Source: Microbispora oryzae
GTDB lineage: Bacteria > Actinomycetota > Actinomycetes > Streptosporangiales > Streptosporangiaceae
DNA: 64,000 nucleotides
NCBI RefSeq assembly: GCF_017896165.1
Contig: NZ_JAFCNB010000012.1
Coordinates: 124,001 to 188,000, forward strand
Direction: 5' to 3'
Shown here one piece after another: positions 40,938 through 49,622 of the stretch. A program made the translations under genes and the position numbers. Every line of letters starts with the position of its first letter. The stretch's first letter is position 1. The notes below the pieces were generated by a model. That model worked only from the letters and a program-made list of their open reading frames with translations, did not search any database and was not told where the DNA came from.

Positions 40938-41483
40938 TCAGCCGCCGAACGCCTCCAGGGCAGCCTGGCAGAAGGCTTTCAGATCGTCCGGCATGCGGCT
41001 GCTCACCAGCGTGTTCGGCCCGGCGGTGCACACCACGACCTCCTGGTCGACCCACGTGGCCCCGGCGTTGCGCAGATCCGTCCGCACGCTCGGCCAGGAG
41101 GTGAGGGTGCGGCCCCGCACCACGTCGGCCTCCACCAGCGTCCACGGCGCGTGGCAGATCGACGCGACCGGCTTGCCCGCCTCGAAGAACGCCTTGGCGA
41201 ACTCAACGGCCGCGGGCCGCGTCCGCAGGTAGTCGGGGTTGGCCACCCCGCCCGGCAGGACCAGGCCGTCGAAATCGGCGGCCGAGACCTCGTCCACGGT
41301 GGCGTCGACGGGGAAGGTGTCGGCCTTGTCGAGGTGGTTGAGCGCCTGGACCCGTCCGCCCTTGGTGGAGATCAGCTTGGGTGTCCCCCCGGCCTGCCGG
41401 ACGGCCTCCCACGGCTCGGTCAGCTCGACCTGCTCGATCCCCTCGGGGGCGACGAGAAATGCGATCGTCTTGCCCTGAATCAT
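40938..41483 (-). CDS. DJ-1/PfpI family protein (type 1 glutamine amidotransferase-like)
   Basis: 181 residues from ATG 41483 (GGGGAGCACG upstream). GKTIAFLVAPEGIEQVELTE begins it; the nucleophilic elbow is GKPVASICHAPWTLVEAD with the conserved cysteine followed by His, and an acidic residue in APEGIEQVEL supports the cysteine. PfpI proteins are general stress proteins with deglycase/protease activity reported. It has no partner on its strand and is divergent from the DUF72 gene. Confidence 0.92.
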   Translation of the reverse strand: MIQGKTIAFLVAPEGIEQVELTEPWEAVRQAGGTPKLISTKGGRVQALNHLDKADTFPVDATVDEVSAADFDGLVLPGGVANPDYLRTRPAAVEFAKAFFEAGKPVASICHAPWTLVEADVVRGRTLTSWPSVRTDLRNAGATWVDQEVVVCTAGPNTLVSSRMPDDLKAFCQAALEAFGG

Positions 41484-41600
41484 CGTGCTCCCCTTCTCAT
41501 CCGTGTGCCTACTCGTGCCGTTCGGTCGTGGGCTCGCCTGCCCGTCTCCGGATGAACTATGCGGGTTCGTATGGGGGTTCGTATGGGGTAGGGGGACCGT

Positions 41601-42383
41601 ATGCCGTTGTTCGTGGGGACCTCGGGCTGGCAGTACGCCGACTGGCGCGACCCGGTCTACCACGGCGCGCCCCAGCGCCTGTGGCTGGAGAGCTACGGCG
41701 AGATGTTCGCCACGGTCGAGAACAACAACGCCTTCTACCGGCTGCCCAAGCGGGAGACGTTCGAGACGTGGCGGGAGCGGACCCCGGACGACTTCGTCAT
41801 GGCGGTCAAGGCCAGCCGGTTCCTCACTCACATCAAGCGGCTGAAGGACCCGGAGGAGCCGGTGCGGCGGCTGATGGGCGTGGCGGAGGGCCTGGGCGGC
41901 AAGCTCGGCCCGATCCTGCTGCAACTGCCGCCCACGCTGCGGGTCGACGCCGGGCGGCTGCGGGCGTGCCTGGCGTGCTTCCCCCGGAAGGTGCGGGTGG
42001 CGGTCGAACCCCGGCACGACTCGTGGTGGACGGACGAGATCCGCGAACTGCTGGCCGAGTTCGGCGCGGCGCTGTGCTGGGCGGACCGGCTCGGCCGGCC
42101 GGCGACCCCCCTCTGGCGTACGGCCGACTGGGCCTACCTCCGCTGCCACGAGGGCGTGGCGCGTCCCTGGCCGAGCTACGGCAGGCAGGCCCTGGCCGGA
42201 TGGGTGCACCGGCTCGGCGGGACCGGCGACGCGTACGTGTACTTCAACAACGACCCGGGCGCCGCGGCCGTGCGGAACGCGGTCACCTTCGCCGAGCTGG
42301 CCCGCGCGGCCGGACGCGAGGTGAGCCGGGTGCGCTCACCCGACAGCCTGGTCGCCGCGGCCGAGGGGCACGGCCGCGGCTGA
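41601..42383 (+). CDS. DUF72 family protein
   Basis: 260 residues, TIM-barrel-like DUF72 family (YecE). Characteristic are VGTSGWQYADWRDPVYHG at the start, TVENNNAFYRLPKRETFETW and FVMAVKASRFLTHIKRL; YVYFNNDPGAAAVRNA closes the domain. Function is not established. A direct repeat of GGTTCGTATGG (two copies) lies just upstream of the ribosome site GGTAGGGGG. It is normal in length. Confidence 0.92.
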   Translation: MPLFVGTSGWQYADWRDPVYHGAPQRLWLESYGEMFATVENNNAFYRLPKRETFETWRERTPDDFVMAVKASRFLTHIKRLKDPEEPVRRLMGVAEGLGGKLGPILLQLPPTLRVDAGRLRACLACFPRKVRVAVEPRHDSWWTDEIRELLAEFGAALCWADRLGRPATPLWRTADWAYLRCHEGVARPWPSYGRQALAGWVHRLGGTGDAYVYFNNDPGAAAVRNAVTFAELARAAGREVSRVRSPDSLVAAAEGHGRG

Positions 42384-42391
42384 GACCCGGG

Positions 42392-42931
42392 TCAGGCACG
42401 CCGGCCGGGGTCGTTCCGCCGGGTGCCGCCCGCCACGAGCCGGTCGAGGTGGCCGCCCGTCTGCTGCGCCGGGACGGAGACCCGGCCGCGGTCCTCGGCA
42501 CCGTCCTTGGCGCCGTCCTCGGTTCGGTCGTCCACTCCGTCGCGGTCCCGGTCGACGACGGGCGTGGGCACGGGCGCGGGGGCCGTCGGTGCTGCCGGGG
42601 CTGTGGGGGCTGCCGCCCGGTCGTCGCTCAGCCGGCGCTCCAGGTCGCGCTTCTCGGCTTCGAGACGCGCCACGCGCTCGCGCTCGGCGGTCCGGGTCTC
42701 GCGGAGCCTGCGACGCCTGACGGAGGCGCGGCGCATGCCGCCGGTGATGAGCAGCAGCCCGGCGACGAACACGGCGGCCGTCACCGCACCGGCGATGAAC
42801 AGCTCGAACGCGCTGAGGTTGATCGTCCGGTCGAACACGGTGACCGGCATCGAGGTGGCGGTGTCGGTCCAGGAGATTTCGACCAGGGCCGCCGCCGCGA
42901 CCAGTACGAGAAGAAGGCCCAGTATGACCAT
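42392..42931 (-). CDS. Membrane protein with coiled coil and disordered tail, unknown family
   Basis: 179 residues with two N-terminal membrane helices (MVILGLLLVLVAAAALVEIS; LFIAGAVTAAVFVAGLLLIT), then a strongly charged coiled coil (RRRRLRETRTAERERVARLE, EKRDLERRLSDD) and a Pro/Ala- and Asp-rich disordered tail. The layout resembles LapA-like small membrane proteins. No enzymatic motif. It starts at ATG 42931 with GGGAGTGAGG upstream and converges with DUF72, 8 nt apart. Confidence 0.75.
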   Translation of the reverse strand: MVILGLLLVLVAAAALVEISWTDTATSMPVTVFDRTINLSAFELFIAGAVTAAVFVAGLLLITGGMRRASVRRRRLRETRTAERERVARLEAEKRDLERRLSDDRAAAPTAPAAPTAPAPVPTPVVDRDRDGVDDRTEDGAKDGAEDRGRVSVPAQQTGGHLDRLVAGGTRRNDPGRRA

Positions 42932-43069
42932 TTGACCTCACTCCCAGAGGAGTCCGTTTCGTGGGTGACATCGCCACTGCCCACGAGAGCGGGGATCATG
43001 TGCGCGGAGAGGGCCCACCCGGAGGCGTCCCGAGCGGGGGCCGGGGATTCGACGGCAAAAAGTAGCTTC

Positions 43070-43107
43070 GTAACACCACGTTCACAAATGGGCAAAGGTC
43101 GCGAAAT
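43070..43107 (+). promoter_or_regulatory. Candidate GlnR box upstream of glnII
   Basis: Four pentamers with exact 6-nt spacing: GTAAC (43070), TTCAC (43081), GCAAA (43092) and GAAAT (43103). The actinomycete GlnR box is gTnAC-n6-GaAAC repeated at this 11-bp period; the first and last match well, the middle two poorly. It sits 62-99 nt before the GTG of glnII, a known GlnR target in Streptomyces. Confidence 0.5.
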
Positions 43108-43168
43108 GTAAAACCACCACCCTCAAGCCTCGCGGACGAATGCACACAGGCTGCCCGGAGGGGACGAC

Positions 43169-44182
43169 GTGACATATAAGGCTGAGTACATCTGGATCGA
43201 CGGCACTGAGCCGACCGCGAAGCTCCGGTCCAAGACCAAGGTCCTGGCCGACGGCGCCGAGCCGCCGATCTGGGGCTTCGACGGGTCCAGCACCAACCAG
43301 GCCACCGGTGACGCGTCGGACTGCGTGCTCAAGCCGGCCTTCATCTGCCCCGACCCCATCAGGGGCGGCGCCGACGTGCTGGTCCTGTGTGAGGTCCTCC
43401 TCACCGACATGACTCCGCACCCGACGAACACCCGGGCGATGCTCACCCCCCTGGCCGAGCAGTACGCCGAGCAGGACTCCTGGTTCGGCATCGAGCAGGA
43501 GTACACCCTCTTCAAGGACGGCCGCCCGTACGGCTTCCCGGTCGGCGGTTTCCCCGGGCCCCAGGGCCCGTACTACTGCGGCATCGGCGCCGACGAGGTG
43601 GTGGGCCGCGACATCGTCGAGAAGCACCTCGACGCCTGCATCGCGGCCGGCCTGAAGATCTCCGGCATCAACGCCGAGGTCATGCCGGGCCAGTGGGAGT
43701 TCCAGATCGGCCCCGCCGGGCCGGTCGAGGTGGCCGACCACCTCTGGATCGCCCGCTACCTCCTCTACCGGATCGCCGAGGACTTCGGCGTGGCCGCGAC
43801 GCTCGACCCCAAGCCCGCCAAGGGTGACTGGAACGGCGCCGGCGCCCACACCAACTTCTCCACCAAGGCCATGCGCGAGGGTTACGACCCCATCATCACG
43901 GCCTGTGAGGCGCTCTCCGAGCGTGCGATGGAGCACATCAAGGGCTACGGCTACGGCATCGAGCAGCGCCTGACCGGTCACCACGAGACCGCGCCGTGGA
44001 GCGAGTTCAGCTACGGCGTGTCCAACCGCGGCGCCTCCGTGCGCATCCCGTGGCAGGTCGCCCTGGAGAAGAAGGGCTACATCGAGGACCGCCGTCCCAA
44101 CGCCAACATCGACCCGTACGTGGTCACCCGCCTGATCGTGGGCACCGTCTGCTCCGCACTGGAGAAGGCCGGCCAGGTCTGA
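43169..44182 (+). CDS. glnII: Glutamine synthetase type II
   Basis: 337 residues, GTG 43169 (CGGAGGGGACGAC upstream). It makes glutamine from glutamate, ammonia and ATP. It is the short, eukaryote-like GSII form found in rhizobia and actinomycetes: YKAEYIWIDGTEPTAKLRSK, WGFDGSSTNQATGDASDCVL, SWFGIEQEYTLF (metal Glu), WEFQIGP, and GAGAHTNFSTKAMRE. No adenylylation site as in GSI, so control is at transcription, by GlnR. A strong hairpin ends the transcript. Confidence 0.96.
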   Translation: MTYKAEYIWIDGTEPTAKLRSKTKVLADGAEPPIWGFDGSSTNQATGDASDCVLKPAFICPDPIRGGADVLVLCEVLLTDMTPHPTNTRAMLTPLAEQYAEQDSWFGIEQEYTLFKDGRPYGFPVGGFPGPQGPYYCGIGADEVVGRDIVEKHLDACIAAGLKISGINAEVMPGQWEFQIGPAGPVEVADHLWIARYLLYRIAEDFGVAATLDPKPAKGDWNGAGAHTNFSTKAMREGYDPIITACEALSERAMEHIKGYGYGIEQRLTGHHETAPWSEFSYGVSNRGASVRIPWQVALEKKGYIEDRRPNANIDPYVVTRLIVGTVCSALEKAGQV

Positions 44183-44248
44183 GACCGAGCCTGAGACCGA
44201 GGCCGGGAACAGGGCCTCGGCCCCGGAGCCGGATCGATCCGATCGCGC

Positions 44249-44274
44249 GGCCCCCGCCATCGACGGCGGGGGCC
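44249..44274 (+). terminator. Hairpin terminator after glnII
   Basis: GGCCCCCGCC-N6-GGCGGGGGCC is a perfect 10-bp stem 66 nt after the stop. It has no T-run, but the stem is very strong and lies before the zinc transporter promoter. Confidence 0.7.
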
Positions 44275-44318
44275 GTTCGCGTATCCGGGCACAGTATCCG
44301 CAGCAGGCCAAAACGAAC

Positions 44319-44347
44319 TTGACAATCATTTTCATTCTTGGGACGAT
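44319..44347 (+). promoter_or_regulatory. Zur box overlapping the zinc ABC transporter promoter
   Basis: TGACAATCATTTTCA (44320-44334) is a near-perfect 7-1-7 palindrome (one mismatch) and agrees with the actinomycete Zur consensus TGAAAATNATTTTCA. It overlaps the -35 TTGACA (44319-44324); GACGAT (44342-44347), 17 nt on, is the likely -10. Zinc-bound Zur would therefore block RNA polymerase. Confidence 0.8.
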
Positions 44348-44398
44348 CTGGAAGGATCGCGTTTCACATCACGTATGTCGACTTCCCGAGGATCTCCC

Positions 44399-45352
44399 GT
44401 GCTCTCCCCTCATGTCCGTTCCCTCGCGGCGGCCACGCTCGTCGTCCTCTTCGCCGGAGCCTGCGGCTCGGCCGGCTCCGGCCAATCCGGATCGGCGGCG
44501 TCCGGCGACCGGCTCAAGGTCGTGGCGACCACCACGCAAATCGCCGATTTCGTCCGCAACGTCGGCGGTGACGAGGTCGAGGTCCACCAGATCCTCAAGC
44601 CGAACGTCGATCCGCACGACTATGAGCCGTCCCCGCTCGACATCCAGTCGATCGCCGAGGCGGACGTCGTGGTGAAAAACGGCGTCGGCCTGGAGAAGTG
44701 GCTCGACCCGGTGATCGAGTCCGCCGGGTTCGAGGGCCCGATCGTCGACGCGAGCCGGGGCGTGCCGATCCGCGAGGGCAACGGCACGGAGGAGGAGGCG
44801 GAGGGCGATCCCCACATCTGGCACAACCCGCAGAACGTGAAGATCATGGCCGCGTCCATCGAGAAGGCGCTCGCCGCGAAGGACCCGGCCGACGCGGGCG
44901 CCTACCAGGCCAACCTCGCCGCGTACGACGCGAAGCTCGACTCCCTGGACGCGGACATCGCCCGGCGGATCGACTCCATCCCCCCTGACCGGCGCAAACT
45001 CGTCACCAACCACGACGCGTTCGGTTACTACATCGAGCGGTACAAACTGACGTTCGTCGGGTCGATCATCCCGAGCTTCGACACTTCGGCCGAGCTGTCC
45101 GCCAAGCAGATCTCCGACCTGGTGGCGAAGATCAAGGCGAGCGGCGTGTCCGCCGTCTTCTCGGAGTCGTCGCTGCCGCCCAAGACGGCCGAAGCCATCG
45201 GCCGCGAGGCCGGCGTCAAGGTCGTGGCGGGCGAGGACTCGTTGTACGGTGACACGCTCGGCCCGGAAGGGTCGGCCGGTGCCACCTACCTCCAGATGGA
45301 AGAGCACAATACGGACATGATTGTCAACGCTCTCACGGGCTCGCCGACATGA
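44399..45352 (+). CDS. znuA: Zinc ABC transporter substrate-binding lipoprotein
   Basis: 317 residues from GTG 44399, where GAGGA lies 6 nt upstream; ATG 44375 has none. A lipoprotein signal (AAATLVVLFAGACG) anchors it outside the membrane. It belongs to the cluster A-I (ZnuA/PsaA) group with metal ligands in NVDPHDYEPSP, DPHIWHNPQN, TNHDAFGYY and the last in AGEDSLYG: three His and one acidic residue. No His-rich loop is present, but an acidic stretch (GNGTEEEAEGDPH) takes that position. The Zur box makes zinc the likely cargo. Followed by a 4-nt ATGA overlap with the ATPase. Confidence 0.9.
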   Translation: MLSPHVRSLAAATLVVLFAGACGSAGSGQSGSAASGDRLKVVATTTQIADFVRNVGGDEVEVHQILKPNVDPHDYEPSPLDIQSIAEADVVVKNGVGLEKWLDPVIESAGFEGPIVDASRGVPIREGNGTEEEAEGDPHIWHNPQNVKIMAASIEKALAAKDPADAGAYQANLAAYDAKLDSLDADIARRIDSIPPDRRKLVTNHDAFGYYIERYKLTFVGSIIPSFDTSAELSAKQISDLVAKIKASGVSAVFSESSLPPKTAEAIGREAGVKVVAGEDSLYGDTLGPEGSAGATYLQMEEHNTDMIVNALTGSPT

Positions 45353-46242
45353 CAGGGCCCACGGAGAACGGCGCCGCCGTCGCCGGCGCGGCCGTGGGTG
45401 CTGCTGCCGGTGCTGCTGTCGGCGCGGCCGACGGTCCTGCAGCGGGTACTGCCGCGGGTACTGTCGCCGACGTGGCGGGTCCCCCGGGCCGTACCGCCGC
45501 GCTGGTCCTCGACCGGGCGAGCGTCGCGTACGGCGACGTGCCCGTGCTGGAGGAACTGCACGGCACGGTCTACGAGGGTGAGGCGGTCGCCCTGATCGGG
45601 CCGAACGGCGCGGGCAAGTCCACCCTGATCAAGGCGCTTCTCGGCCTGGTCCCGGTCGTACGGGGCCGGATCGAGGTGCTCGGCACCTCCCCGGATCGGG
45701 CCAGGCGCGACGTGGCGTACGTGCCGCAGGCCGACACCCTCGACCCTGACTTCCCCATCTCGGTCGAGCAGGTCGTGATGATGGGCCGCTACCGGAAGAT
45801 CGGCTGGCTGCGCCGCCCGTCCGCGGCCGACCGGGAGCACGCGGCCGCCGCGCTGGAGCAGGTGGGGCTCGCGGAGCGGGCCAGGCACCGGTTCGGCACG
45901 CTGTCGGGCGGTCAGCGGCAGCGGGTGCTGCTGGCCAGGGCCATCGCCGCCCAGCCCCGGCTGCTGCTGCTCGACGAGCCGTTCAACGGCGTGGACGCGG
46001 TCAGCCAGCACACGATCCTGGAGGCGATGGACGCGCTCAAGGGCCGGGGCACGTCCGTGGTCGTCAGCACGCACGACCTCGCCATCGCCCACCTCGCCTG
46101 CGACGAGGTGTGCCTGCTCAACCGGCACCAGTTCGGCTTCGGCCCGACCGACGCCACGCTCACCCCCGAGCGGCTGCGCGCGACGTACGGCGGCCACGCG
46201 CTCGAACTGCGCGGCGACCGGGTGATCGTGACCCAGACATGA
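45349..46242 (+). CDS. znuC: Zinc ABC transporter ATP-binding protein with Ala/Gly-rich N-terminal extension
   Basis: 297 residues. After about 48 residues of low-complexity Ala/Gly sequence (GAAVAGAAVGAAAGAAVGAA) the ATPase begins: Walker A GPNGAGKSTLIKALLG, Q-loop in VPQADTLDPDFP, signature LSGGQRQRVLLARA, Walker B LLLLDEPFNGVD and H-loop STHDLAIAHL. The extension is unusual for ZnuC and is encoded by near-repeats of GGTGCTGCT/GGTACTGCC type; it may be dispensable, and a later start (near 45490) cannot be ruled out. Both ends overlap neighbouring genes by 4 nt. Confidence 0.92.
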   Translation: MTGPTENGAAVAGAAVGAAAGAAVGAADGPAAGTAAGTVADVAGPPGRTAALVLDRASVAYGDVPVLEELHGTVYEGEAVALIGPNGAGKSTLIKALLGLVPVVRGRIEVLGTSPDRARRDVAYVPQADTLDPDFPISVEQVVMMGRYRKIGWLRRPSAADREHAAAALEQVGLAERARHRFGTLSGGQRQRVLLARAIAAQPRLLLLDEPFNGVDAVSQHTILEAMDALKGRGTSVVVSTHDLAIAHLACDEVCLLNRHQFGFGPTDATLTPERLRATYGGHALELRGDRVIVTQT

Positions 46243-47123
46243 TCCTGTTCGAGCCGTTCCACCTGCCGTTCATGGCCCGCGCCCTGGCCGAGCTGGTCAT
46301 CCTCGGCGCGCTCGCCGGCACGGTCGGCGTGCTGGTCCTGCTGCGCCGCCTCGCGTTCGTCAGCGACGCGCTGACGCACACCGTGTTCCCGGGCGTCGTG
46401 ATCGGCTACCTCATGGCCGGGGAGGGCGGCGTCTTCTGGGGCGCGCTCGCCGCCGGCGTCGTCACGGCCGTGCTGCTCACCCTCCTCACGCACCGTCGCA
46501 GGGTGAGCGAGGACGCCGCGCTGGCCATGCTGCTGACCACGCTGTTCGCGGTCGGGGTGGTGCTCGTGTCGCGGCAGACCGGCTACACCGCGGACCTGAC
46601 CGCGTTCCTGTTCGGCCGGGTGCTCACGGTGACGCAGGAGCAGCTCGCGCAGACGGGCGTCGTGACGATCCTGATCGTGGTGCTGCTGGCGGTGCTGCGC
46701 CGGCCGCTGACGCTGCGCGCCTTCGACCCCGAGGGAGCCCGCGCGGCGGGGATCCGGGTGGGCCTGCTCGACCTGGTGTCGAACATCGCCGTGGCCCTCG
46801 TCGTCGTCGCGGCCGTGCGCGCCGTCGGGACGATCCTCGTGATCGCCCTGCTGATCGTTCCCGCCGCCGCGGCCCGCGTGCTGTCCGACCGGATCGCGGT
46901 CATCGTGCCGCTCGCCTGCGTCATGGGCGCGGCGGCCGGCTGGCTCGGCCTCGCCGCGAGCTACGAGGCGTCCGTCGGCCACGGGCTGCGGCTCGCCTCA
47001 GGCGGCGCCGTCGTGCTGATCCTCGTGGCGATGTACGGCCTGGCTTGGGCGGCTGGAGTGGCGCGGCGGCGGGTCCGGCTGGACCGGGCCTCGGGCGCCG
47101 CGGGACTGGAGGCACTGCGGTGA
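46239..47123 (+). CDS. znuB: Zinc ABC transporter permease, first
   Basis: 294 residues of the ABC-3 family with about eight helices. MARALAELVILGALAGTVGV, RRLAFVSDALTHTVFPGVVI (the ABC-3 signature), EDAALAMLLTTLFAVGVVL and ARVLSDRIAVIVPLA are typical. ATG 46239 overlaps the ATPase stop by 4 nt, and its stop overlaps the second permease start by 4 nt. With a second permease in the operon the channel is probably a heterodimer, as in manganese/zinc transporters of Gram-positive bacteria. Confidence 0.92.
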   Translation: MILFEPFHLPFMARALAELVILGALAGTVGVLVLLRRLAFVSDALTHTVFPGVVIGYLMAGEGGVFWGALAAGVVTAVLLTLLTHRRRVSEDAALAMLLTTLFAVGVVLVSRQTGYTADLTAFLFGRVLTVTQEQLAQTGVVTILIVVLLAVLRRPLTLRAFDPEGARAAGIRVGLLDLVSNIAVALVVVAAVRAVGTILVIALLIVPAAAARVLSDRIAVIVPLACVMGAAAGWLGLAASYEASVGHGLRLASGGAVVLILVAMYGLAWAAGVARRRVRLDRASGAAGLEALR

Positions 47124-47965
47124 ACTGGTTCGACTCCACCGTCCACCGGGCCATGATCGAGGCCGCGACGGTGGGCGCGCTCGGGGGCGTGGTGGGCGTC
47201 CTCGTGGTGGCGCGGCGGCTGCCGTTCTTCACGATGGCCCTCACCCACGCGACCTTCCCCGGCATCGTCATCGCCGCCCTGCTGGGAGTCGATCTCTATC
47301 TCGGCGGCGGACTGTTCGGGCTGCTCGTCGTCCTCGCCGTCGTCGCGCTCAGCCGCGGCCGCGGGCAGGACTTCACCGCCGCGACCGGTATCGCCCTGTC
47401 CGGGGGCTTCGCGCTCGGCGTCGTGCTCGTGTCGGCCCAGGACGGCTTCTCCAAGGACCTCACCGCGTACACGGTCGGCGACATCCTCGCGGTCAGTACG
47501 GGCGACCTGGCCGCCACCGGGGTGGTGGCCGTCGGGGTGGTGCTCGTACTGATCCTGCTGGGCAAGGAGCTCCTGCTGGCCGCCTTCGACCCCACCGGGG
47601 CGTCGGCGCTGGGGCTGCCGACCGCCGTCCTCGACTTCGTGCTGCTGGCGCTCATCGAGGTGACCGTGGTCGCGGTCGTGCCCGCGCTCGGCGCCGTTCT
47701 CGCCGTGGCCCTGCTCGTGGGGCCCGCGGCGACGGCGCGGCTGCTCAGCGACCGGCTCGCCATGCTCTTCCCGCTCGCCGCGGCCATCGGGGTCGGCTGC
47801 GGCGTGGCCGGGGTGTGGGTGTCGACCCTGTGGAACGTGGCGGCCGGGGCGTCCATCGCCCTGCTCGTGGGACTGGCGTTCGGCCTGGCCTTCCTCGGCT
47901 CGGCGGCGCGCACCCGAGCGGGCCGCGCCGCCGCGCGCAGGCTCGCGACCGCGACGGGATCGTGA
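47120..47965 (+). CDS. Zinc ABC transporter permease, second
   Basis: 281 residues from GTG 47120 (overlap GTGA). It is also of the ABC-3 family: VVARRLPFFTMALTHATFPG, TAATGIALSGGFALGVVLV and TARLLSDRLAMLFPLAAAIG show it to be a paralog of the preceding permease, with about eight helices. It is the last gene of the Zur-controlled operon; the convergent CBM48 gene ends 26 nt away. Confidence 0.92.
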   Translation: MNWFDSTVHRAMIEAATVGALGGVVGVLVVARRLPFFTMALTHATFPGIVIAALLGVDLYLGGGLFGLLVVLAVVALSRGRGQDFTAATGIALSGGFALGVVLVSAQDGFSKDLTAYTVGDILAVSTGDLAATGVVAVGVVLVLILLGKELLLAAFDPTGASALGLPTAVLDFVLLALIEVTVVAVVPALGAVLAVALLVGPAATARLLSDRLAMLFPLAAAIGVGCGVAGVWVSTLWNVAAGASIALLVGLAFGLAFLGSAARTRAGRAAARRLATATGS

Positions 47966-47990
47966 GCACCCCGCCCGCGCCGTCTCTCGG

Positions 47991-48266
47991 CTACAGGTGC
48001 AGGACGCTGCCGTGATCGTCGATGTGGTCGGCGCTCTCGTCGTCGAACCACACGCCGCCGGTGGCCAGGTAGCGGAAGCGGTGCGCGCCCGGCGGGAGGA
48101 TCACCGACACGGTACGGGTGCCGTTCCGGCGCGGCCTGAGCTCGTGGTGGCCCGGCCGCCATTCGTTGAAGTCGCCTACGACGCTGACGACGCCGTCGGG
48201 GTGTTCCGCCGGCAGGGTAAAGGTGATTCGAGTCTTTTGTCCGAAAAGTCGGTTGCGCTTGAGCAT
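47991..48266 (-). CDS. CBM48 / isoamylase N-terminal-like carbohydrate-binding protein
   Basis: 91 residues from ATG 48266 (GGGGAGGATCC upstream). MLKRNRLFGQKTRITFTLPA, then VVSVVGDFNEWRPGHHELRP and PPGAHRFRYLATGGVWFDDE, is the immunoglobulin-like early-set E/CBM48 domain found in glycogen-branching enzymes and AMPK beta. A free-standing domain of this length is common in actinomycetes and may bind glycogen or regulate an enzyme. DFNEW carries the sugar-stacking Trp. Confidence 0.9.
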   Translation of the reverse strand: MLKRNRLFGQKTRITFTLPAEHPDGVVSVVGDFNEWRPGHHELRPRRNGTRTVSVILPPGAHRFRYLATGGVWFDDESADHIDDHGSVLHL

Positions 48267-48427
48267 GGATCCTCCCCAGTGGCCGGGTTGGTCCATAGGG
48301 TGGCGTGTCCCGCACGCCCGGCGAAATACGACACGCTGCGCGTAACACAAGATTCACCGACTTTTGCCAGTTCCCGAGCCGGGCGCCGGTGAGGCCGCGT
48401 CAGACCGTCGGCGGCAGAACACCGGCC

Positions 48428-49495
48428 TCAGAAAACCGTGACGGGGTGGACGAGCACCGAGTTGTGGCAGTAGCCCAGCGCGTTCCAGGGGGTGGCGGCG
48501 GGCTGGGCGCGGCCCCGGTCGTCCGTGGCGCGGACCTCGATCGTGTGATCTCCCGGCTCGGGGCTCCACCGGAAGTGCCACCGCGCCCACAGCCCGGGGC
48601 CGCCCGGAGTGTCCAGCACGGCCGGCCGCCAGGGGCCGCCGTCCACGCGGTGGTCCACCGATCGGACGCGGTCCTCCCCGGCGTACGCCGTACCTCGGAC
48701 GATCCTCGGCCCGGCCGGCAGGCGGGCCGCCCAGGGCAGTTCGACCAGGCTGGCCACCGGCGTGCCGGTAATCGGCGCCGTCCCGGCCGCGGTGATCAGC
48801 ACATAGTCCTCGGTGGTCCACGGCGCCCGCAGCGGCCGTTCGGAGACGACGATCCGGCCGACCCACTTCACGCTCGCCGCGCCGAGCCACCCGGAGACCA
48901 CCACACGGGCCGGGAAACCGTGGTCGGGCGGCAGGATCTCGCCGTTCATCCCGAGGGCCAGCAGGGTGTCGTCGGCGAGGGCCTTGGCGAGGGGGAGCGG
49001 GCGGCGTCCCCGCGCCGCGTCGAGCCCCTCCGGCATCACGTCACACGCCGCCGGCGTGATCCCCGCGGTGTCGAGCAGGTCGCGCAGGCGGACCCCGGTC
49101 CACTCGGCCGTGCCGATGGCGCCCCGGCCCCAGTAGACGCCCGTGAAGGGCCGGCCGAGCTCCTCCGCGAACAGGCGGCGCCGGTTGCCCGCGCACTCGA
49201 TGGTCCGTACGACGGAGACGAGGGGGAAACACCGCCACAGCTCGTCGTAGGTGTAGGTCACCGGCCGCCGCACGCCGTCGCCCTCGATGCGCAGGGCCCA
49301 GGTCACCGCGTCGACACGCGGCGTCGAAGCGTGGTTGCGGACGAAGAAACGGTCGACGGGCGTGATGTCGCCGATCATCCGGTCGGGCCGGATGCCGTAG
49401 TCGAGACCGGTGCCCGGATCCTCCATGAGCTCGGCCGGGATGGGCTTGACGATCGCGGGAGGCGTTCTGACGGGGGCGCGTGAGTCGTCCGGCAT
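48428..49495 (-). CDS. Molybdopterin-dependent sulfite oxidase-type enzyme
   Basis: 355 residues. The start is at ATG 49495, 7 nt after GGAGG; ATG 49501 is too close. The molybdenum-cofactor domain has VRNHASTPRVDAVTWALRIE, LVSVVRTIECAGNRRRLF (molybdenum-binding Cys), TGVYWGRGAIGTAEWTGVRL and GFPARVVVSGWLGAASVKWV, followed by the C-terminal dimerisation domain (VDGGPWRPAVL). There is no signal sequence, no haem domain, and no partner cytochrome nearby. Probably oxidises sulfite or a related sulfur or organic substrate in the cytoplasm. Divergent to the LLM gene. Confidence 0.9.
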   Translation of the reverse strand: MPDDSRAPVRTPPAIVKPIPAELMEDPGTGLDYGIRPDRMIGDITPVDRFFVRNHASTPRVDAVTWALRIEGDGVRRPVTYTYDELWRCFPLVSVVRTIECAGNRRRLFAEELGRPFTGVYWGRGAIGTAEWTGVRLRDLLDTAGITPAACDVMPEGLDAARGRRPLPLAKALADDTLLALGMNGEILPPDHGFPARVVVSGWLGAASVKWVGRIVVSERPLRAPWTTEDYVLITAAGTAPITGTPVASLVELPWAARLPAGPRIVRGTAYAGEDRVRSVDHRVDGGPWRPAVLDTPGGPGLWARWHFRWSPEPGDHTIEVRATDDRGRAQPAATPWNALGYCHNSVLVHPVTVF

Positions 49496-49622
49496 CGGCA
49501 TCCCTCCAGCGGTGACGGCGCGGCGGCGCCTCACTTCCACGGTAGATGTGCAGCTCAGCCGGGCCGGTCGCCCGGTCCGGAATCGGTGGAGAGTTCCGGG
49601 TCGCGCTGGGTAGGGGCGCGGT

